Part shown: positions 17,329 through 28,403 of the stretch, piece by piece
Layout of the letters: each line of letters opens with the position of its first letter
Position numbering within the stretch: the stretch's first letter is position 1
NCBI GenBank assembly: GCA_023417515.1
Contig: JAEZFL010000049.1
Coordinates: forward strand, 1-51,192
Length of the DNA: 51,192 nucleotides
Direction: 5' to 3'
Source: Pseudomonadota bacterium
GTDB lineage: Bacteria; Pseudomonadota; Alphaproteobacteria; Sphingomonadales; Sphingomonadaceae
Notes under the pieces: generated by a model
Seen by the model: only the letters and a program-made list of their open reading frames with translations
The model's database searches: none
What the model was told of the DNA's origin: nothing
Position numbers and translations under genes: made by a program

Positions 17329-17748
17329 ATGAAATATCTGCACACGATGATCCGCGTCCGTGACCCGCAAGCCACACTTCGCTTCTTCGAGCTGCTCGGG
17401 CTGAAGCAGGTGCGGCGCATGGACAATGAGGCGGGGCGCTTCACCCTCTATTTCCTCGCCGCGCCGGGCGACGAGGAGGCGCAGGTCGAGCTCACCCACA
17501 ATTGGGACCATGACGAGCCTTATGGCGGCGGCCGCAATTTCGGGCATCTCGCCTACCGCGTCGAGGACATCTACGCGACCTGCCAGCGGCTGATGGATGC
17601 CGGAGTGACCATCAACCGGCCGCCGCGCGACGGCCACATGGCCTTCGTCCGCACGCCCGACGACATCTCGATCGAGCTTCTCCAGGCTGGCCCGGCAAAG
17701 CCGGCGCAGGAACCGTGGGCGTCGATGCCGAACACGGGCGAGTGGTGA
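17329..17748 (+). CDS. gloA: Lactoylglutathione lyase (glyoxalase I)
   Basis: Glyoxalase I turns the methylglyoxal-glutathione hemithioacetal into S-lactoylglutathione. The 139-residue protein starts MKYLHTMIRVRDP, diagnostic of GloA, and carries the metal ligands in order: His in YLHTMIRV, Glu in QVELTHNWD, His in FGHLAYRV and Glu in ISIELLQ. This is the short Ni-type class. The ATG at 17329 with GAGAG just upstream is chosen over a GTG at 17320. gloB lies two genes downstream, so this small operon carries both steps of methylglyoxal detoxification. Confidence 0.93.
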   Translation: MKYLHTMIRVRDPQATLRFFELLGLKQVRRMDNEAGRFTLYFLAAPGDEEAQVELTHNWDHDEPYGGGRNFGHLAYRVEDIYATCQRLMDAGVTINRPPRDGHMAFVRTPDDISIELLQAGPAKPAQEPWASMPNTGEW

Positions 17749-17749
17749 G

Positions 17750-18157
17750 GTGACCGGGCTTCTCCTCAACGTGGATGTCCCGGACATCGCCGCCGGGGAA
17801 GCCTTCTACACCGCCGCTCTCGGGCTTACCGTCGGGCGCCGTTTGGGTCCGGATTTCGTCGAATCGCTGGGCGGTGGCGCGCCGATCTACCTGCTGAAGA
17901 AGGCTGGCGGCACGCCGATCGGCCCGGCCGGCGGCGACACCCGCCGCTACGCGCGGCACTGGACCCCGATCCATCCCGATTTCGTTGTCGAGGACATCGA
18001 CTCCGCGATTGCGCGCGCGCTCGCTGCGGGGGCTGTTCAGGAAGGCGAGACGTGCGACGCGGCTTATGGCAAGCTCGCCATGTTCGCCGACCCGTTCGGC
18101 CACGGCTTCTGCCTCATCGAGTTCAACCAGGAAGGCTATGATGCCATCGCGACTTGA
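17750..18157 (+). CDS. VOC family (glyoxalase/bleomycin-resistance fold) protein
   Basis: A 135-residue single-chain vicinal oxygen chelate protein: LNVDVPDIAAGEAFYTAALG opens the first beta-alpha-beta-beta-beta module and FADPFGHGFCLIEF closes the second. Metal-ligand positions look partly kept (Glu in the last strand). It starts at a GTG two bases after gloA ends and overlaps gloB by 17 bases. Being sandwiched between gloA and gloB, it may act on a related ketoaldehyde adduct, but the reaction cannot be read from the sequence. Confidence 0.85.
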   Translation: MTGLLLNVDVPDIAAGEAFYTAALGLTVGRRLGPDFVESLGGGAPIYLLKKAGGTPIGPAGGDTRRYARHWTPIHPDFVVEDIDSAIARALAAGAVQEGETCDAAYGKLAMFADPFGHGFCLIEFNQEGYDAIAT

Positions 18158-18878
18158 GATCGCCCGGGTCCCGGCGCTGAGCGACAATTACATCTGGCTC
18201 GTTCACGAGCCGGAGACGGGCGACACGACCGTGATCGATCCGGCCCAGGCCGAGCCGGTGCTTGCGGAGGCCGAGCGGCGCGGCTGGCGGATCAGCCAGA
18301 TCTGGAACACCCACTGGCACCCCGACCACACCGGCGGCAATGCGGCGATCAAGGAGGCGACCGGCGCGAAAGTGACCGGCCCCGCGGCCGAGGCGGCAAA
18401 AATCCCCACGCTGGACCGCCAGGTGAGCGAAGGCGACACGGTCAGCCTCGGGCCGCTCGCGGCCGACGTGCTCGAAGTCCCTGCCCACACCGCCGGCCAC
18501 ATTGCCTACCATCTGCCGGACGAGCGCATCGTCTTCGTCGGCGACACCTTGTTCGCGATGGGCTGCGGCCGCCTGTTCGAGGGCACCGCCGAGCAGATGC
18601 ACGCCAACCTCCAGCGCCTCGCCACGCTGCCGCCCGAGACGGAAGTTTATTGCGCCCACGAATATACTTTGTCGAACGGGCGTTATGCCCTCGTTGCCGA
18701 ACCGGACAATGACGCGATCCGGCAGCGTGTCGAGGAAGTGCAGGCGGCGCGCGCGGCGGGCCTCGCGACGGTCCCGACGACCATCGCATTGGAGCTCGCC
18801 ACCAACCCGTTCATGCGCGCGTCCGATGCGGATCAGCTCGCCGCGCGGCGTCTTGAGAAGGACAGGTTCAAAGGCTGA
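18141..18878 (+). CDS. gloB: Hydroxyacylglutathione hydrolase (glyoxalase II)
   Basis: Glyoxalase II hydrolyses S-lactoylglutathione to lactate and glutathione. The 245-residue protein is a metallo-beta-lactamase fold with THWHPDHTGG (binuclear metal site), AHTAGHIAY, FVGDTLFAMGCGR and YCAHEYTLSNGRYAL, the last being specific for GloB. Two adjacent ATGs exist (18138, 18141); the second is better spaced from AGGAAGG. The start lies inside the end of the VOC gene, so translation is coupled. Confidence 0.95.
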   Translation: MPSRLEIARVPALSDNYIWLVHEPETGDTTVIDPAQAEPVLAEAERRGWRISQIWNTHWHPDHTGGNAAIKEATGAKVTGPAAEAAKIPTLDRQVSEGDTVSLGPLAADVLEVPAHTAGHIAYHLPDERIVFVGDTLFAMGCGRLFEGTAEQMHANLQRLATLPPETEVYCAHEYTLSNGRYALVAEPDNDAIRQRVEEVQAARAAGLATVPTTIALELATNPFMRASDADQLAARRLEKDRFKG

Positions 18879-18888
18879 GGAGGGTGCG

Positions 18889-19302
18889 ATGAGGATGTTC
18901 GCGTTCGCCGCAATGGGCACGGCCGCTTTGGTTGCCGGATGCACCATGGAAGATCGTCCGAGCGCCGCCGCCGTGGCGGAATCGGCGCGTGCCGAGGCCC
19001 AGTTGGCCGAGGAGCTGCGCGGGCGCCAGCCGGGGCCGCCGCAGCAATGCGTCCAGCTCACCGCGCTTCGCGGCAATCGCGGCATCGGCCCCGACATCGT
19101 CCTGTTCCAGGGCGTCGGCGGCCGGGTCTACGTCAACCGCCCCGCGGGCGGCTGTCGCCTGCGCACCGGCGAGACTCTGGTCACGCGCACGCCGACCGGC
19201 CGGCTGTGCCGCGGCGATATCGCGCAGGTCGTCGATCTCCCGACCGGCCCGATCGGCAGCTGCACGCTCGGCGAGTTCGTGCCCTATGAGCGCGCGCCCT
19301 GA
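18889..19302 (+). CDS. Small lipoprotein of unknown function
   Basis: A 137-residue protein with a lipoprotein signal: hydrophobic FAAMGTAALVAGC with Cys at 18. The mature part has four more Cys residues (QQCVQL, GGCRLR, RLCRGD, GSCTLG), which could form two disulfides in the periplasm or on the outer membrane. I do not recognise the family. GAGGAGGG precedes the ATG, and the gene follows gloB by ten bases, so it is probably the last gene of that operon. Confidence 0.75.
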   Translation: MRMFAFAAMGTAALVAGCTMEDRPSAAAVAESARAEAQLAEELRGRQPGPPQQCVQLTALRGNRGIGPDIVLFQGVGGRVYVNRPAGGCRLRTGETLVTRTPTGRLCRGDIAQVVDLPTGPIGSCTLGEFVPYERAP

Positions 19303-19344
19303 GGCAAGGCGGCACCAGACCGGCTCCTCAGGGTGAGCGGATGA

Positions 19345-21138
19345 TCAGCGCGCGTAGAGCGCGTCCAGCCGCGCGCCGTAGACCTCCTTGAGGACGTGGC
19401 GGCGGATCTTGATCGACGGGGTGAGCTGCTGGTTCTCGACCGTGAACGGCTCGTCGGCGACGATGAATCGGCGGACCTTCTCGATCACCGACAGATCGGC
19501 ATTGACCCGGTCCACCGACGCGGCGAGCGCGCGCAGATAATCCGGGTCGTGCGCCAGGTCCGCGAAATTGCACTTGCGCCCCTGGCTCGTGCACCATTCC
19601 GCAGTCCATTCGGGATCGGGGACGATCAGGCCGACGACGTAGGGCCGCTTGTCGCCGACCACCATCGCCTGGAGGATCTCGGGCTGGAGGGTGAGCATTC
19701 CCTCCACCTTCTGCGGAGCGACATTGTCGCCCTTGTCGTTGACGATCAGGTCCTTCTTGCGGTCGGTGATGACGATCCGGCCCGCCTCGTCGATATGGCC
19801 GACGTCGCCGGTGTGGAGCCAGCCGTCGACCACCGTGCGCTCGGTCAGCGCCGGGTTGCGCCAATAACCGTGCATGACCAGCTCGCCCCTCACCAGGATC
19901 TCGCCGTCGTCGGCGATCTTCACCTCTGTATTGGGCAGCGGCGGCCCGACCGTGTCCATCTTCAGGCCCGCCTTGGGCCGGTTGCAGCTGATCACCGGCG
20001 CCGCCTCGGTCTGGCCGTAGCCCTGGAGCAGGGTGAGCCCCAATGAGTGGAAGAAGATTCCGACTTCCGGGTTCAGCGGCGCGCCGCCCGATACCATCGC
20101 CTTGATCCGCCCGCCGAAGCGCTTCTGGATCTTGGGCCGAAGCGTGCGCGAGAGGAACAGGTTCATCGGCACGTCGAGCGGGTTGCGGCGGCCCTCATAG
20201 CTCTTGGCGCCGATGTTGAGCGCCCGGGCCATCAGATATTCGGCGAACCAGCCCTGCTTCTCGACCTGCTTGAGGATTCGCTGGCGAAGCACCTCGAACA
20301 GCCGCGGCACCACCACCATGATGGTCGGCCGAACCTCCTCGATGTTCGAGGCGAGCTTCTCGAGCCCCTCGGCGTAGTAGATCTGCGCGCCTAGCGCGAT
20401 CGGGAACATCTGCCCGCCGCTATGCTCATAAGCGTGGCTCGCGGGGAGGAAGGACAGGAACACCTCCTCGTCCCAGCCGAAATCCTCGGCGATCAGCGCC
20501 GTGCAGCCCTCGACATTGTGGAGCAGCGCGCCGTGATGCTGCATCACCCCGCGCGGCGCTCCGCCGGTGCCCGACGTGTAGATGATGCAGGCGAGGTCCT
20601 CGCGCTTGAACGTGGCGCGCGCCGCGCAGTCCGCGACCGCAGCCGATTCGGCCGCGATCAGCGCGTCCCACTGATGGAGCCCGACCTCGCCCGACTGGCC
20701 GATGCCGCCGATTTGCTCGATTCCGATCACATGCTCGCAATTGGAGCCGCGGATCGCGGCCGGAAGCACGGTCCTGGCGAGCTTGGCGGTCGACACGATC
20801 ACGGCGCGCGCGCCGCTGTCGTCCATGATGTGCTGGTGGTCGCGCTCGGTGTTGGTGATGTAGGCCGGCACGGTCACGCAGCCCGCGGCCATGATCGCGA
20901 GGTCGGCGATCAGCCATTCCGGCCGGTTCTCCGACACGAGCATCACCCGGTCGCCGGCCTGCAGCCCCATCCGCCTCAGCGCCGCGGCGAGCCGGGTGAC
21001 GGTCTCGGCGGCCTCGCGCCAGCTGGTCGAGGTCCATTGGCCGGACTTCTTCGCCCACAGGAACGGCTTGTCGCCCTGCTCGCCCGCCCGCGTGAAGAAC
21101 ATGGTGACGAGATTCGGAAAATGTTCGAGCTGACGCAT
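19345..21138 (-). CDS. Long-chain acyl-CoA synthetase (AMP-binding)
   Basis: A 597-residue ANL-superfamily enzyme that activates fatty acids to acyl-CoA through an acyl-AMP. Motifs: P-loop YTSGTGGAPRGVM (about 190), YGQTEAAPVIS (A5, about 357), GWLHTGDVGHIDEAGRIVITDRKKD split over the A7/A8 region (about 415-440) and the C-terminal Lys segment PSIKIRRHVLKEVYG. The P-loop differs from the usual TSGTTGxPKG at two positions, a variant I recall from sphingomonad homologues. The large-type length points to the ACSL/FadD15 group. It is divergent from ggt across a 148-base gap with palindromes. Confidence 0.9.
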   Translation of the reverse strand: MRQLEHFPNLVTMFFTRAGEQGDKPFLWAKKSGQWTSTSWREAAETVTRLAAALRRMGLQAGDRVMLVSENRPEWLIADLAIMAAGCVTVPAYITNTERDHQHIMDDSGARAVIVSTAKLARTVLPAAIRGSNCEHVIGIEQIGGIGQSGEVGLHQWDALIAAESAAVADCAARATFKREDLACIIYTSGTGGAPRGVMQHHGALLHNVEGCTALIAEDFGWDEEVFLSFLPASHAYEHSGGQMFPIALGAQIYYAEGLEKLASNIEEVRPTIMVVVPRLFEVLRQRILKQVEKQGWFAEYLMARALNIGAKSYEGRRNPLDVPMNLFLSRTLRPKIQKRFGGRIKAMVSGGAPLNPEVGIFFHSLGLTLLQGYGQTEAAPVISCNRPKAGLKMDTVGPPLPNTEVKIADDGEILVRGELVMHGYWRNPALTERTVVDGWLHTGDVGHIDEAGRIVITDRKKDLIVNDKGDNVAPQKVEGMLTLQPEILQAMVVGDKRPYVVGLIVPDPEWTAEWCTSQGRKCNFADLAHDPDYLRALAASVDRVNADLSVIEKVRRFIVADEPFTVENQQLTPSIKIRRHVLKEVYGARLDALYAR

Positions 21139-21162
21139 CCCTGCCCTCTCCCGCGCGATTGT

Positions 21163-21201
21163 TTCGCGTCGCGAACGGCGGGTTCTTTCAGTTTTCGAAC
21201 C
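21163..21201. promoter_or_regulatory. Palindromes between the acyl-CoA synthetase gene and ggt
   Basis: TTCGCG-T-CGCGAA (21163-21175) is a perfect 6-1-6 inverted repeat. GGTTC (21181-21185) and GAACC (21197-21201) form a second inverted pair with an 11-base spacer. They lie 25-63 bases upstream of the acyl-CoA synthetase start, where a TetR-type fatty-acid regulator could bind. No known consensus is matched. Confidence 0.35.
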
Positions 21202-21286
21202 GACTGTCGAGCGCGGCGGATCAGATGTGGACGGCTTCGGGTGGCTTGGCTAGGCCGCCCCGACCTGAATGTCGTGGGGTCGAGTC

Positions 21287-23002
21287 ATGAGCGCGTTGCT
21301 CCGCCTGTTGTGGATTGCCGTCGCGGCCGCGCTGGCCGGCTGCGCGACCGCGCAGCCCGAGGGCCAGGTCGCACCGCAGCCTGCGCGGCAATTCTACGTG
21401 ATCGCCGCCAATCCGCTCGCGGCCGAGGCCGGCATGAACGTGCTTCGCCGCGGCGGCAGCGCGGTCGACGCCGCGATCGCGGTCGAGGCGATGCTCAGCC
21501 TGGTCGAGCCGCAGAGCTCCGGCCTCGGCGGCGGCGCGTTCATGACCTATTATGATGCATCGGCCGGCCGGGTGAGCGTCTATGACGGGCGCGAGACGGC
21601 CCCGGCCGGGGCGACCCCCGACATGTTCCTCGACGACAATGGCGAGGCGCTGCCGTTCGGCCAGGCGGTCGTGAGCGGCCGCGCCACCGGCGTCCCCGGG
21701 GTCGTCCGGATGCTGGAAATGGCGCATCGCGAGCATGGCCGGCTGCCGTGGAGCAGCCTGTTCGGCGATGCCGAGCGCACCGCGCGCGAGGGCTTCATCG
21801 TCAGCCCGCGCCTCGGCCGCTTCACCAACCGGAATTATCCGCAGACCGCGATGCCGGACGTGAGCGCCTATTTCGCCGAGGCCGACGGCACGCCGGTCGA
21901 TCCCGGCGACCGGTTGCGCAATCCCGCTTATGCCGATTTCCTGCGTCGTCTCGCCGCCGAGGGTCCCGACGCCCTCCATCGCGGCCAGACCGCCGAGCGG
22001 ATCGTCGCGCGCACCGGCGCCGGCCCACTGCCCGGCACGATGACCATGGCCGACCTCGCCTCCTACCGGCCGGTGAAGCGCGATCCGCTCTGCCGCCCCT
22101 ACCGTGCCTACCTCATCTGCGTGCCGCCGCCGCCGTCGAGCGGCGTCGCCCTGCTCCAGCTGATGGCGATGCTCGAGCGCACCGACATCGCCGCACGCGG
22201 CCCCGCCGATCCGCAGGCCTGGTATCTGTTCGCCGAGGCGAGCCGCCTCATGTACGCAGACCGCGACCGTTATGTCGGCGACCCTGCGTTCGTGCCGGTC
22301 CCCGTCGCCGGACTGTTGGATCCGGCCTATGTCTCGGGGCGCGCGGCGCTGATCGGGCCGCAGGCGGGACCCGCGCCGCTGCCCGGCACGCCCCCCGGAG
22401 CGATGACGCGCGCGCCGGACGCCACCCAGGAGCCTGCCGGAACCACCCACTTCATCGTCGGCGACGCGCAGGGGAATGTCGTGTCGATGACGGCGACGGT
22501 CGAATCGATCTTCGGCTCGGGCCGGATGGTCGACGGCTTCTTCCTCAACAATCAGATGACCGACTTCTCCTTCCAGCCGCGCGACGCTCAGGGCCGGCCG
22601 GCGGCGAACGCGGTCGCTCCCGGCAAGAGGCCGCGCTCGTCGATGGCGCCGGCGATCATCCTCACCGCCGACGGCCGCTATGTCGGGGCGCTCGGCTCGC
22701 CGGGCGGAAACGCGATCCTCGCTTATGTCGGCAAGGCGCTGGTCGGAGCGATCGACTGGAACCTGCCGATGCAGGAGGCCATCGCCTTGCCCAACCTCAT
22801 CGCCCGCGGAAGCAGCTTCCAGGGCGAAGTCGACCGCTTCCCGGGCGGCGTGCTGGAGGGGCTGCGCGCGCGCGGGATCAGCCTGCGGTCGGGACAGGGC
22901 GAGGATTCCGGCCTTCACGGCGTGTTCCTGAGACAGGGGCGCGTCGACGGCGGCGCCGATCCGCGGCGCGAGGGCGTGGTGAGGGTCGAGAGCGCCCGCT
23001 AG
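21287..23002 (+). CDS. ggt: Gamma-glutamyltransferase
   Basis: Gamma-glutamyltranspeptidase removes the gamma-glutamyl group from glutathione in the periplasm and is made as a precursor that cuts itself. The 571-residue protein has a lipoprotein-like signal (VAAALAGCATA). The maturation site is the Thr-Thr-His of PAGTTHFIVGD, where the small subunit begins with the catalytic Thr; upstream are GGGAFMTYYD and downstream RPRSSMAPAI and GSPGGNAI. All catalytic elements are present. The ATG at 21287 is preferred to one 18 bases earlier because it directly starts the signal. The end shares CTAG with the next gene. Confidence 0.94.
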   Translation: MSALLRLLWIAVAAALAGCATAQPEGQVAPQPARQFYVIAANPLAAEAGMNVLRRGGSAVDAAIAVEAMLSLVEPQSSGLGGGAFMTYYDASAGRVSVYDGRETAPAGATPDMFLDDNGEALPFGQAVVSGRATGVPGVVRMLEMAHREHGRLPWSSLFGDAERTAREGFIVSPRLGRFTNRNYPQTAMPDVSAYFAEADGTPVDPGDRLRNPAYADFLRRLAAEGPDALHRGQTAERIVARTGAGPLPGTMTMADLASYRPVKRDPLCRPYRAYLICVPPPPSSGVALLQLMAMLERTDIAARGPADPQAWYLFAEASRLMYADRDRYVGDPAFVPVPVAGLLDPAYVSGRAALIGPQAGPAPLPGTPPGAMTRAPDATQEPAGTTHFIVGDAQGNVVSMTATVESIFGSGRMVDGFFLNNQMTDFSFQPRDAQGRPAANAVAPGKRPRSSMAPAIILTADGRYVGALGSPGGNAILAYVGKALVGAIDWNLPMQEAIALPNLIARGSSFQGEVDRFPGGVLEGLRARGISLRSGQGEDSGLHGVFLRQGRVDGGADPRREGVVRVESAR

Positions 23003-23202
23003 GCGCCCAGCGCCCGGCCCCCGAACAGGCCGCCGTTCCAGGCCTTTTCGTGGAAGAAGAAAGCGACGGCGTTCACCGCCGGCTCGATCAGCGCGATTCC
23101 GCCGGCGATCGCCACCGAGCCCGTCAGCAGATAGGCGACCGTGAAACCGATCGCCAAATGCAGCGCGAGATAGGTCAGTGTCTTGATCAGGTCGGTCGGC
23201 AT
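22999..23202 (-). CDS. DUF2061 membrane protein
   Basis: A 67-residue protein with two hydrophobic helices (about residues 8-26 and 28-49) and the conserved FFFHEKAW motif of the DUF2061 family. Function is not established. It converges on ggt and shares the four bases CTAG (22999-23002) for both stop codons. A Fur-box-like sequence lies 24 bases upstream of its start, which suggests iron control. GGAGACTTTCC precedes the ATG. Confidence 0.88.
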   Translation of the reverse strand: MPTDLIKTLTYLALHLAIGFTVAYLLTGSVAIAGGIALIEPAVNAVAFFFHEKAWNGGLFGGRALGA

Positions 23203-23225
23203 GGAAAGTCTCCCATCGACCTAAA

Positions 23226-23240
23226 TGAGAATCATTCGCA
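23226..23240 (-). promoter_or_regulatory. Candidate Fur box upstream of the DUF2061 gene
   Basis: TGCGAATGATTCTCA (minus strand) matches the 7-1-7 Fur consensus TGATAAT-N-ATTATCA at 11 of 14 positions. It ends 24 bases before the DUF2061 start codon, so a bound repressor would block transcription. The pyrD stop codon is 24 bases on the other side. Confidence 0.55.
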
Positions 23241-23263
23241 AAAGTTCAACGAAGGAATCTCGC

Positions 23264-24316
23264 TCACACTGATCGATTGGGCCGCTCGTCGATTCCGATT
23301 GCATCCGCGACGCTCGATAATCCCTCCCGCAGCGCGAGCTCGCGAAGCTCGGTCGCGATCCGCCGCGCCAGGCCCGGCCCGTGGAACACCAGCGCTGAAT
23401 AAAGCTGCACGAGGCTCGCGCCCGCCCTGATCCGTTCCCAGGCGTCGGCGCCGCGGGCGATGCCGCCAGCAGCGATCAGCGGCACGTGCCCCTCCGTCGC
23501 CCGGCGGAAGTCGCGCAGCCGCTTCAGCGCCAGCGCCTTCAGCGGCGCGCCTGACAGCCCGCCCATTTCCTTGGCGTGGCGCGAGCGCAGCGGCGGCCGG
23601 CTGATCGTCGTGTTCGCCACGATCAGCGCATCGATCCCCTGCGCCAGCACTGCCTCGGCGATGTCCTGCACGTCCGTCGGCTCGAGGTCCGGGGCGACTT
23701 TCAGGAAGATGGGCGGACCCTCCGCCCCGCGCGCCTCGACCACCGCCGCCAGCAGCTCGGTCAGCGCCCCCTTGTCCTGGAGCGCCCTCAGGCCCGGCGT
23801 GTTCGGCGAGGAGATGTTGACCGTGAGATAGTCGGCGAGCGGCGCCATCGCCCGCGCGCCCGCGACATAATCGCCGATCCGGTCCGCGCTGTCCTTGTTC
23901 GCGCCGATATTGATCCCGACGATGCCGCCGCGCCTGCGCCGTTTCAGCCGCGTGGCCGCGTCGGCCTGGCCGCCATTGTTGAAGCCCATGCGGTTGATCA
24001 CCGCCTCGTCCTCGGCGAGCCGGAACAGCCGCGGCCTGGGATTGCCCGCCTGCGGTCGCGGGGTCAGGGTCCCCACCTCGACGAAGCCGAAGCCGAGGCC
24101 GAGCAGAGGCGCGAACACCTCGGCATCCTTGTCGAAGCCCGCCGCCAGCCCCACCGGGCAGGGAAAGTCGAGCCCCGCCACGCGCACCGCCAGCACCGGA
24201 TCGGGCACCTTCGGCCGCCCGGCCGGCTTCAGCTTCAGCGCAGCGATCGTCAGCCGGTGCGCCTTCTCGGCGTCGAGCGCGAAGATGGCGGGGCGAAGCA
24301 GAGGATAAAGGGCCAT
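23264..24316 (-). CDS. pyrD: Dihydroorotate dehydrogenase (quinone), class 2
   Basis: PyrD oxidises dihydroorotate to orotate in pyrimidine synthesis, passing electrons from FMN to membrane quinone. The 350-residue length and the N-terminal amphipathic helices (LYPLLRPAIFALDAEKAHRL) define the membrane class 2. FMN and substrate motifs: GLAAGFDKDAEV, NRMGFNNGG, VNISSPNTPGLR with the catalytic Ser, NTTISRP and AAGGIARG. A repeat copy sits directly upstream of its start. Neighbours are not pyrimidine genes, so it is likely expressed alone or with the DUF2061 gene. Confidence 0.96.
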   Translation of the reverse strand: MALYPLLRPAIFALDAEKAHRLTIAALKLKPAGRPKVPDPVLAVRVAGLDFPCPVGLAAGFDKDAEVFAPLLGLGFGFVEVGTLTPRPQAGNPRPRLFRLAEDEAVINRMGFNNGGQADAATRLKRRRRGGIVGINIGANKDSADRIGDYVAGARAMAPLADYLTVNISSPNTPGLRALQDKGALTELLAAVVEARGAEGPPIFLKVAPDLEPTDVQDIAEAVLAQGIDALIVANTTISRPPLRSRHAKEMGGLSGAPLKALALKRLRDFRRATEGHVPLIAAGGIARGADAWERIRAGASLVQLYSALVFHGPGLARRIATELRELALREGLSSVADAIGIDERPNRSV

Positions 24317-24341
24317 TGCGGGCGCCTATGTCACACCCCTT

Positions 24342-24449
24342 CGTCATGCTGAACTTGTTTCAGCATCCATTCGTCCGTATCGCGCCGGTCTCGGAAATGG
24401 ACCCTGAAACAAGCCTGTCCTGAGCTTGTCGAAGGGTTCAGGGTGACGG
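24342..24449. repeat. Dispersed repeat family B, copy 1 (REP-like)
   Basis: The left arm CGTCATGCTGAACTTGTTTC and right arm ending GGGTTCAGGGTGACG form an inverted pair around about 50 bases. The right arm is interrupted by CTGTCCTGAGCTTGTCGAAG, which is itself a widespread REP sequence. The element lies between the divergent pyrD and Rrf2 genes; the second copy is inside the suf operon at 29629. Confidence 0.85.
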
Positions 24450-24514
24450 ATGGGTTGCATCGCGCCACGAATCGGACCACATGCAATGCGACCAAATCGA
24501 TCCGAATTAAACAG

Positions 24515-24939
24515 ATGCGCCTCACCTCCCTCTCCGATTATGCGGTCGTCCTGCTCGCCGCCGCCGCCCGCCATCCGTCGGGCGAAAGGCTGAGCGCGAC
24601 CCTGCTCGCCGAGGAGACGGGCGTTCCCCTTCCGACCGCCCAGAAGCTGACCGGCCGCCTCGCCGGCGCCGGCCTGCTTGAGACGGCGCGCGGCGCCGGC
24701 GGCGGCTTCCGCCTCGCCCGCACCGCCCATGACATCAGCCTCGCCGACATCGTCGAGGCGGTCGAAGGACCGATCGCGATGACGACCTGCGTCGATTCCG
24801 CCCGCCACGAATGCGCGCTCGAGGGCGGCTGCGCGGTCCGCCCCCATATGAGCCTGGTCAACGGCACCATCCGCGGCGCCCTCGCCGCGGTCACGCTCGA
24901 CCAGCTCTCCCAGAAAGCCGAAATCCCGAGTCTCGCCCA

Positions 24940-24943
<4 letters not shown>
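24515..24943 (+). CDS. Rrf2-family regulator of the SUF operon
   Basis: A 142-residue Rrf2 protein: winged helix at residues 1-60 (MRLTSLSDYAVVLLAAAA, TGVPLPTAQKLTGRLAGAG), then GAGGGFRLAR and three Cys residues in TCVDSARHECALEGGC (C-x7-C-x5-C) that can bind a [2Fe-2S] cluster. It therefore can sense cluster supply and adjust the operon it leads. It resembles the SUF-system regulator group (SufR/IscR-like) and overlaps sufB by four bases. The start at 24515 is the family's standard MRLTSLSDYA. The upstream 60 bases are unusually AT-rich for this window and hold a GACCA direct repeat (24476 and 24491 area) but no clear IscR box. Confidence 0.9.
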
Positions 24944-26408
<1,465 letters not shown>

Positions 26409-26412
<4 letters not shown>

Positions 26413-26574
26413 GCAACGGTCCGCAGTGGCGCATCGATGATCCGAGGCGCCTGGGGGAATATGACGCTGTCGTCGACCCCACCCAATCAGCGCAGATCAA
26501 GCAGCTCGAGGTGAACGGCGCCGCCGTTGTCGAGCAGTCCCACGAATACGTCTTGAAGAAGAAACCCGAATCCA

Positions 26575-26582
<8 letters not shown>
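26409..26582 (+). CDS. Hidden 57-codon gene between sufB and sufC
   Basis: An open frame of 57 codons starts with an ATG that overlaps the sufB stop (ATGA) and ends in TAA eight bases inside sufC, so all three are coupled. The product begins MSNGPQWRIDDPRRLGEYDA and continues VVDPTQSAQIKQLEVNGAAV, ending in a Lys-rich KKKPESN. It has no membrane helix or Cys. I know no named family for it. The exact tiling between two essential partners with no spare bases argues that it is translated; if it were spacer, SufC would have lost its coupling. A SufBC accessory or assembly factor is a guess. Confidence 0.6.
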
Positions 26583-27317
<735 letters not shown>

Positions 27318-27318
<1 letters not shown>

Positions 27319-28403
27319 TGCTTCTCGATCTCCCCTCGGCACGCGACGAAGGCTGGCGCTGGAGCAACCTCTCTGCGCTCCCTGACTTTGCGTCCCGCGA
27401 GCCGCTCGGCTTGGCGAGACCTTTGCGTGACCTTCCATGGCTCGACGGCTATGGCGACGGCCCGCGGCTGCTGTTCGTCGACGGCCGGCTGGCTGCCGAG
27501 CAGAGCAATCCCGGCGCGATCGACATCGGACCCGTAGAGGCCGAGCCGCGCGACCATGCCCTCGCCCGCCTCGTCGGCCCCGAGGGCTGGCGCCTCCGCA
27601 TGGGCCGCGACCATGCGCCGCAGGGCCTCGTTCAGATCGTCCACGTCTCGACCGGCGCTGCCGACCATCTCCCGGGCGAGATCGTCCTCGATGTCGATGC
27701 TCAGGCGAGCGTCGTGGAGACCTTCATCGGCTCGGGCTGGATCAACCGCCTCAGCCACTTCCGCCTCGCTAGGGGCGCTCGGCTGATGCTCAACCGGCGC
27801 CTGCTCGGCGACAGCGGCTTCGTCAGCCTGACGGACCGCGCCGAGGTCGGCGAGGGCGCGAGCTTCGTCTCGGCGACGCTTGCCGCCGGTGGAGTCGACA
27901 CGCGCCTCGACGGCGACATCCGCCTCGTCGGGGATGCCGCCTACGCCGAAGCCGCGGGCGCCCTGCTCGCGCGCGGCAGCCAGCGCCACGACGCCAATCT
28001 TGCCATCCGCCACTGGCAGCCCAACGGAAGCAGCCGCCAGGTGTGGCGATCGGTCGCCGACGATCTCGGGATCTGCTCGGTCGCCGCGCGGGTCGACGTC
28101 GCCCGCGACGCCCAGAAGACCGACGGCGAGCAGTCGCTCAAGGGCATCATGCTGAGCCGCACGGCGACGATCAACGCCAAGCCCGAGCTCGAGATCTTCG
28201 CCGATGACGTGAAATGCGCCCACGGCGCCACCGTCGGCGAACTCGACAAGGCGGCGCTCTTCTATCTCGAAAGCCGCGGAGTCCCGCCCGAGGAAGCCAG
28301 GGCGCTGCTCACCCACGCCTTCGTCGCGGACGCGCTGGACCGGATCGGCGAGGAGACGGTGCGCGAGGCCTTCTACGCCGACGTCGAGAAGTGGTTCGGA
28401 TGA
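27318..28403 (+). CDS. sufD: Fe-S cluster assembly protein SufD
   Basis: SufD is the SufB paralogue that completes the SufBC2D complex and helps iron entry. The 361-residue protein has the beta-helix core (residues about 100-300) and the conserved C-terminal segment KCAHGATVGELDKAALFYLESRG containing the His used at the SufB-SufD interface, followed by PPEEARALLTHAFV. The N-terminal part is more variable, as usual. Its first codon shares one base with the sufC stop and its stop overlaps sufS by four bases. Confidence 0.95.

Noticed and set aside
24450..24514. IscR-type operator before the suf operon
   Set aside because: The region is AT-rich and has a short GACCA repeat but no convincing match to IscR type 1 or 2 sites.
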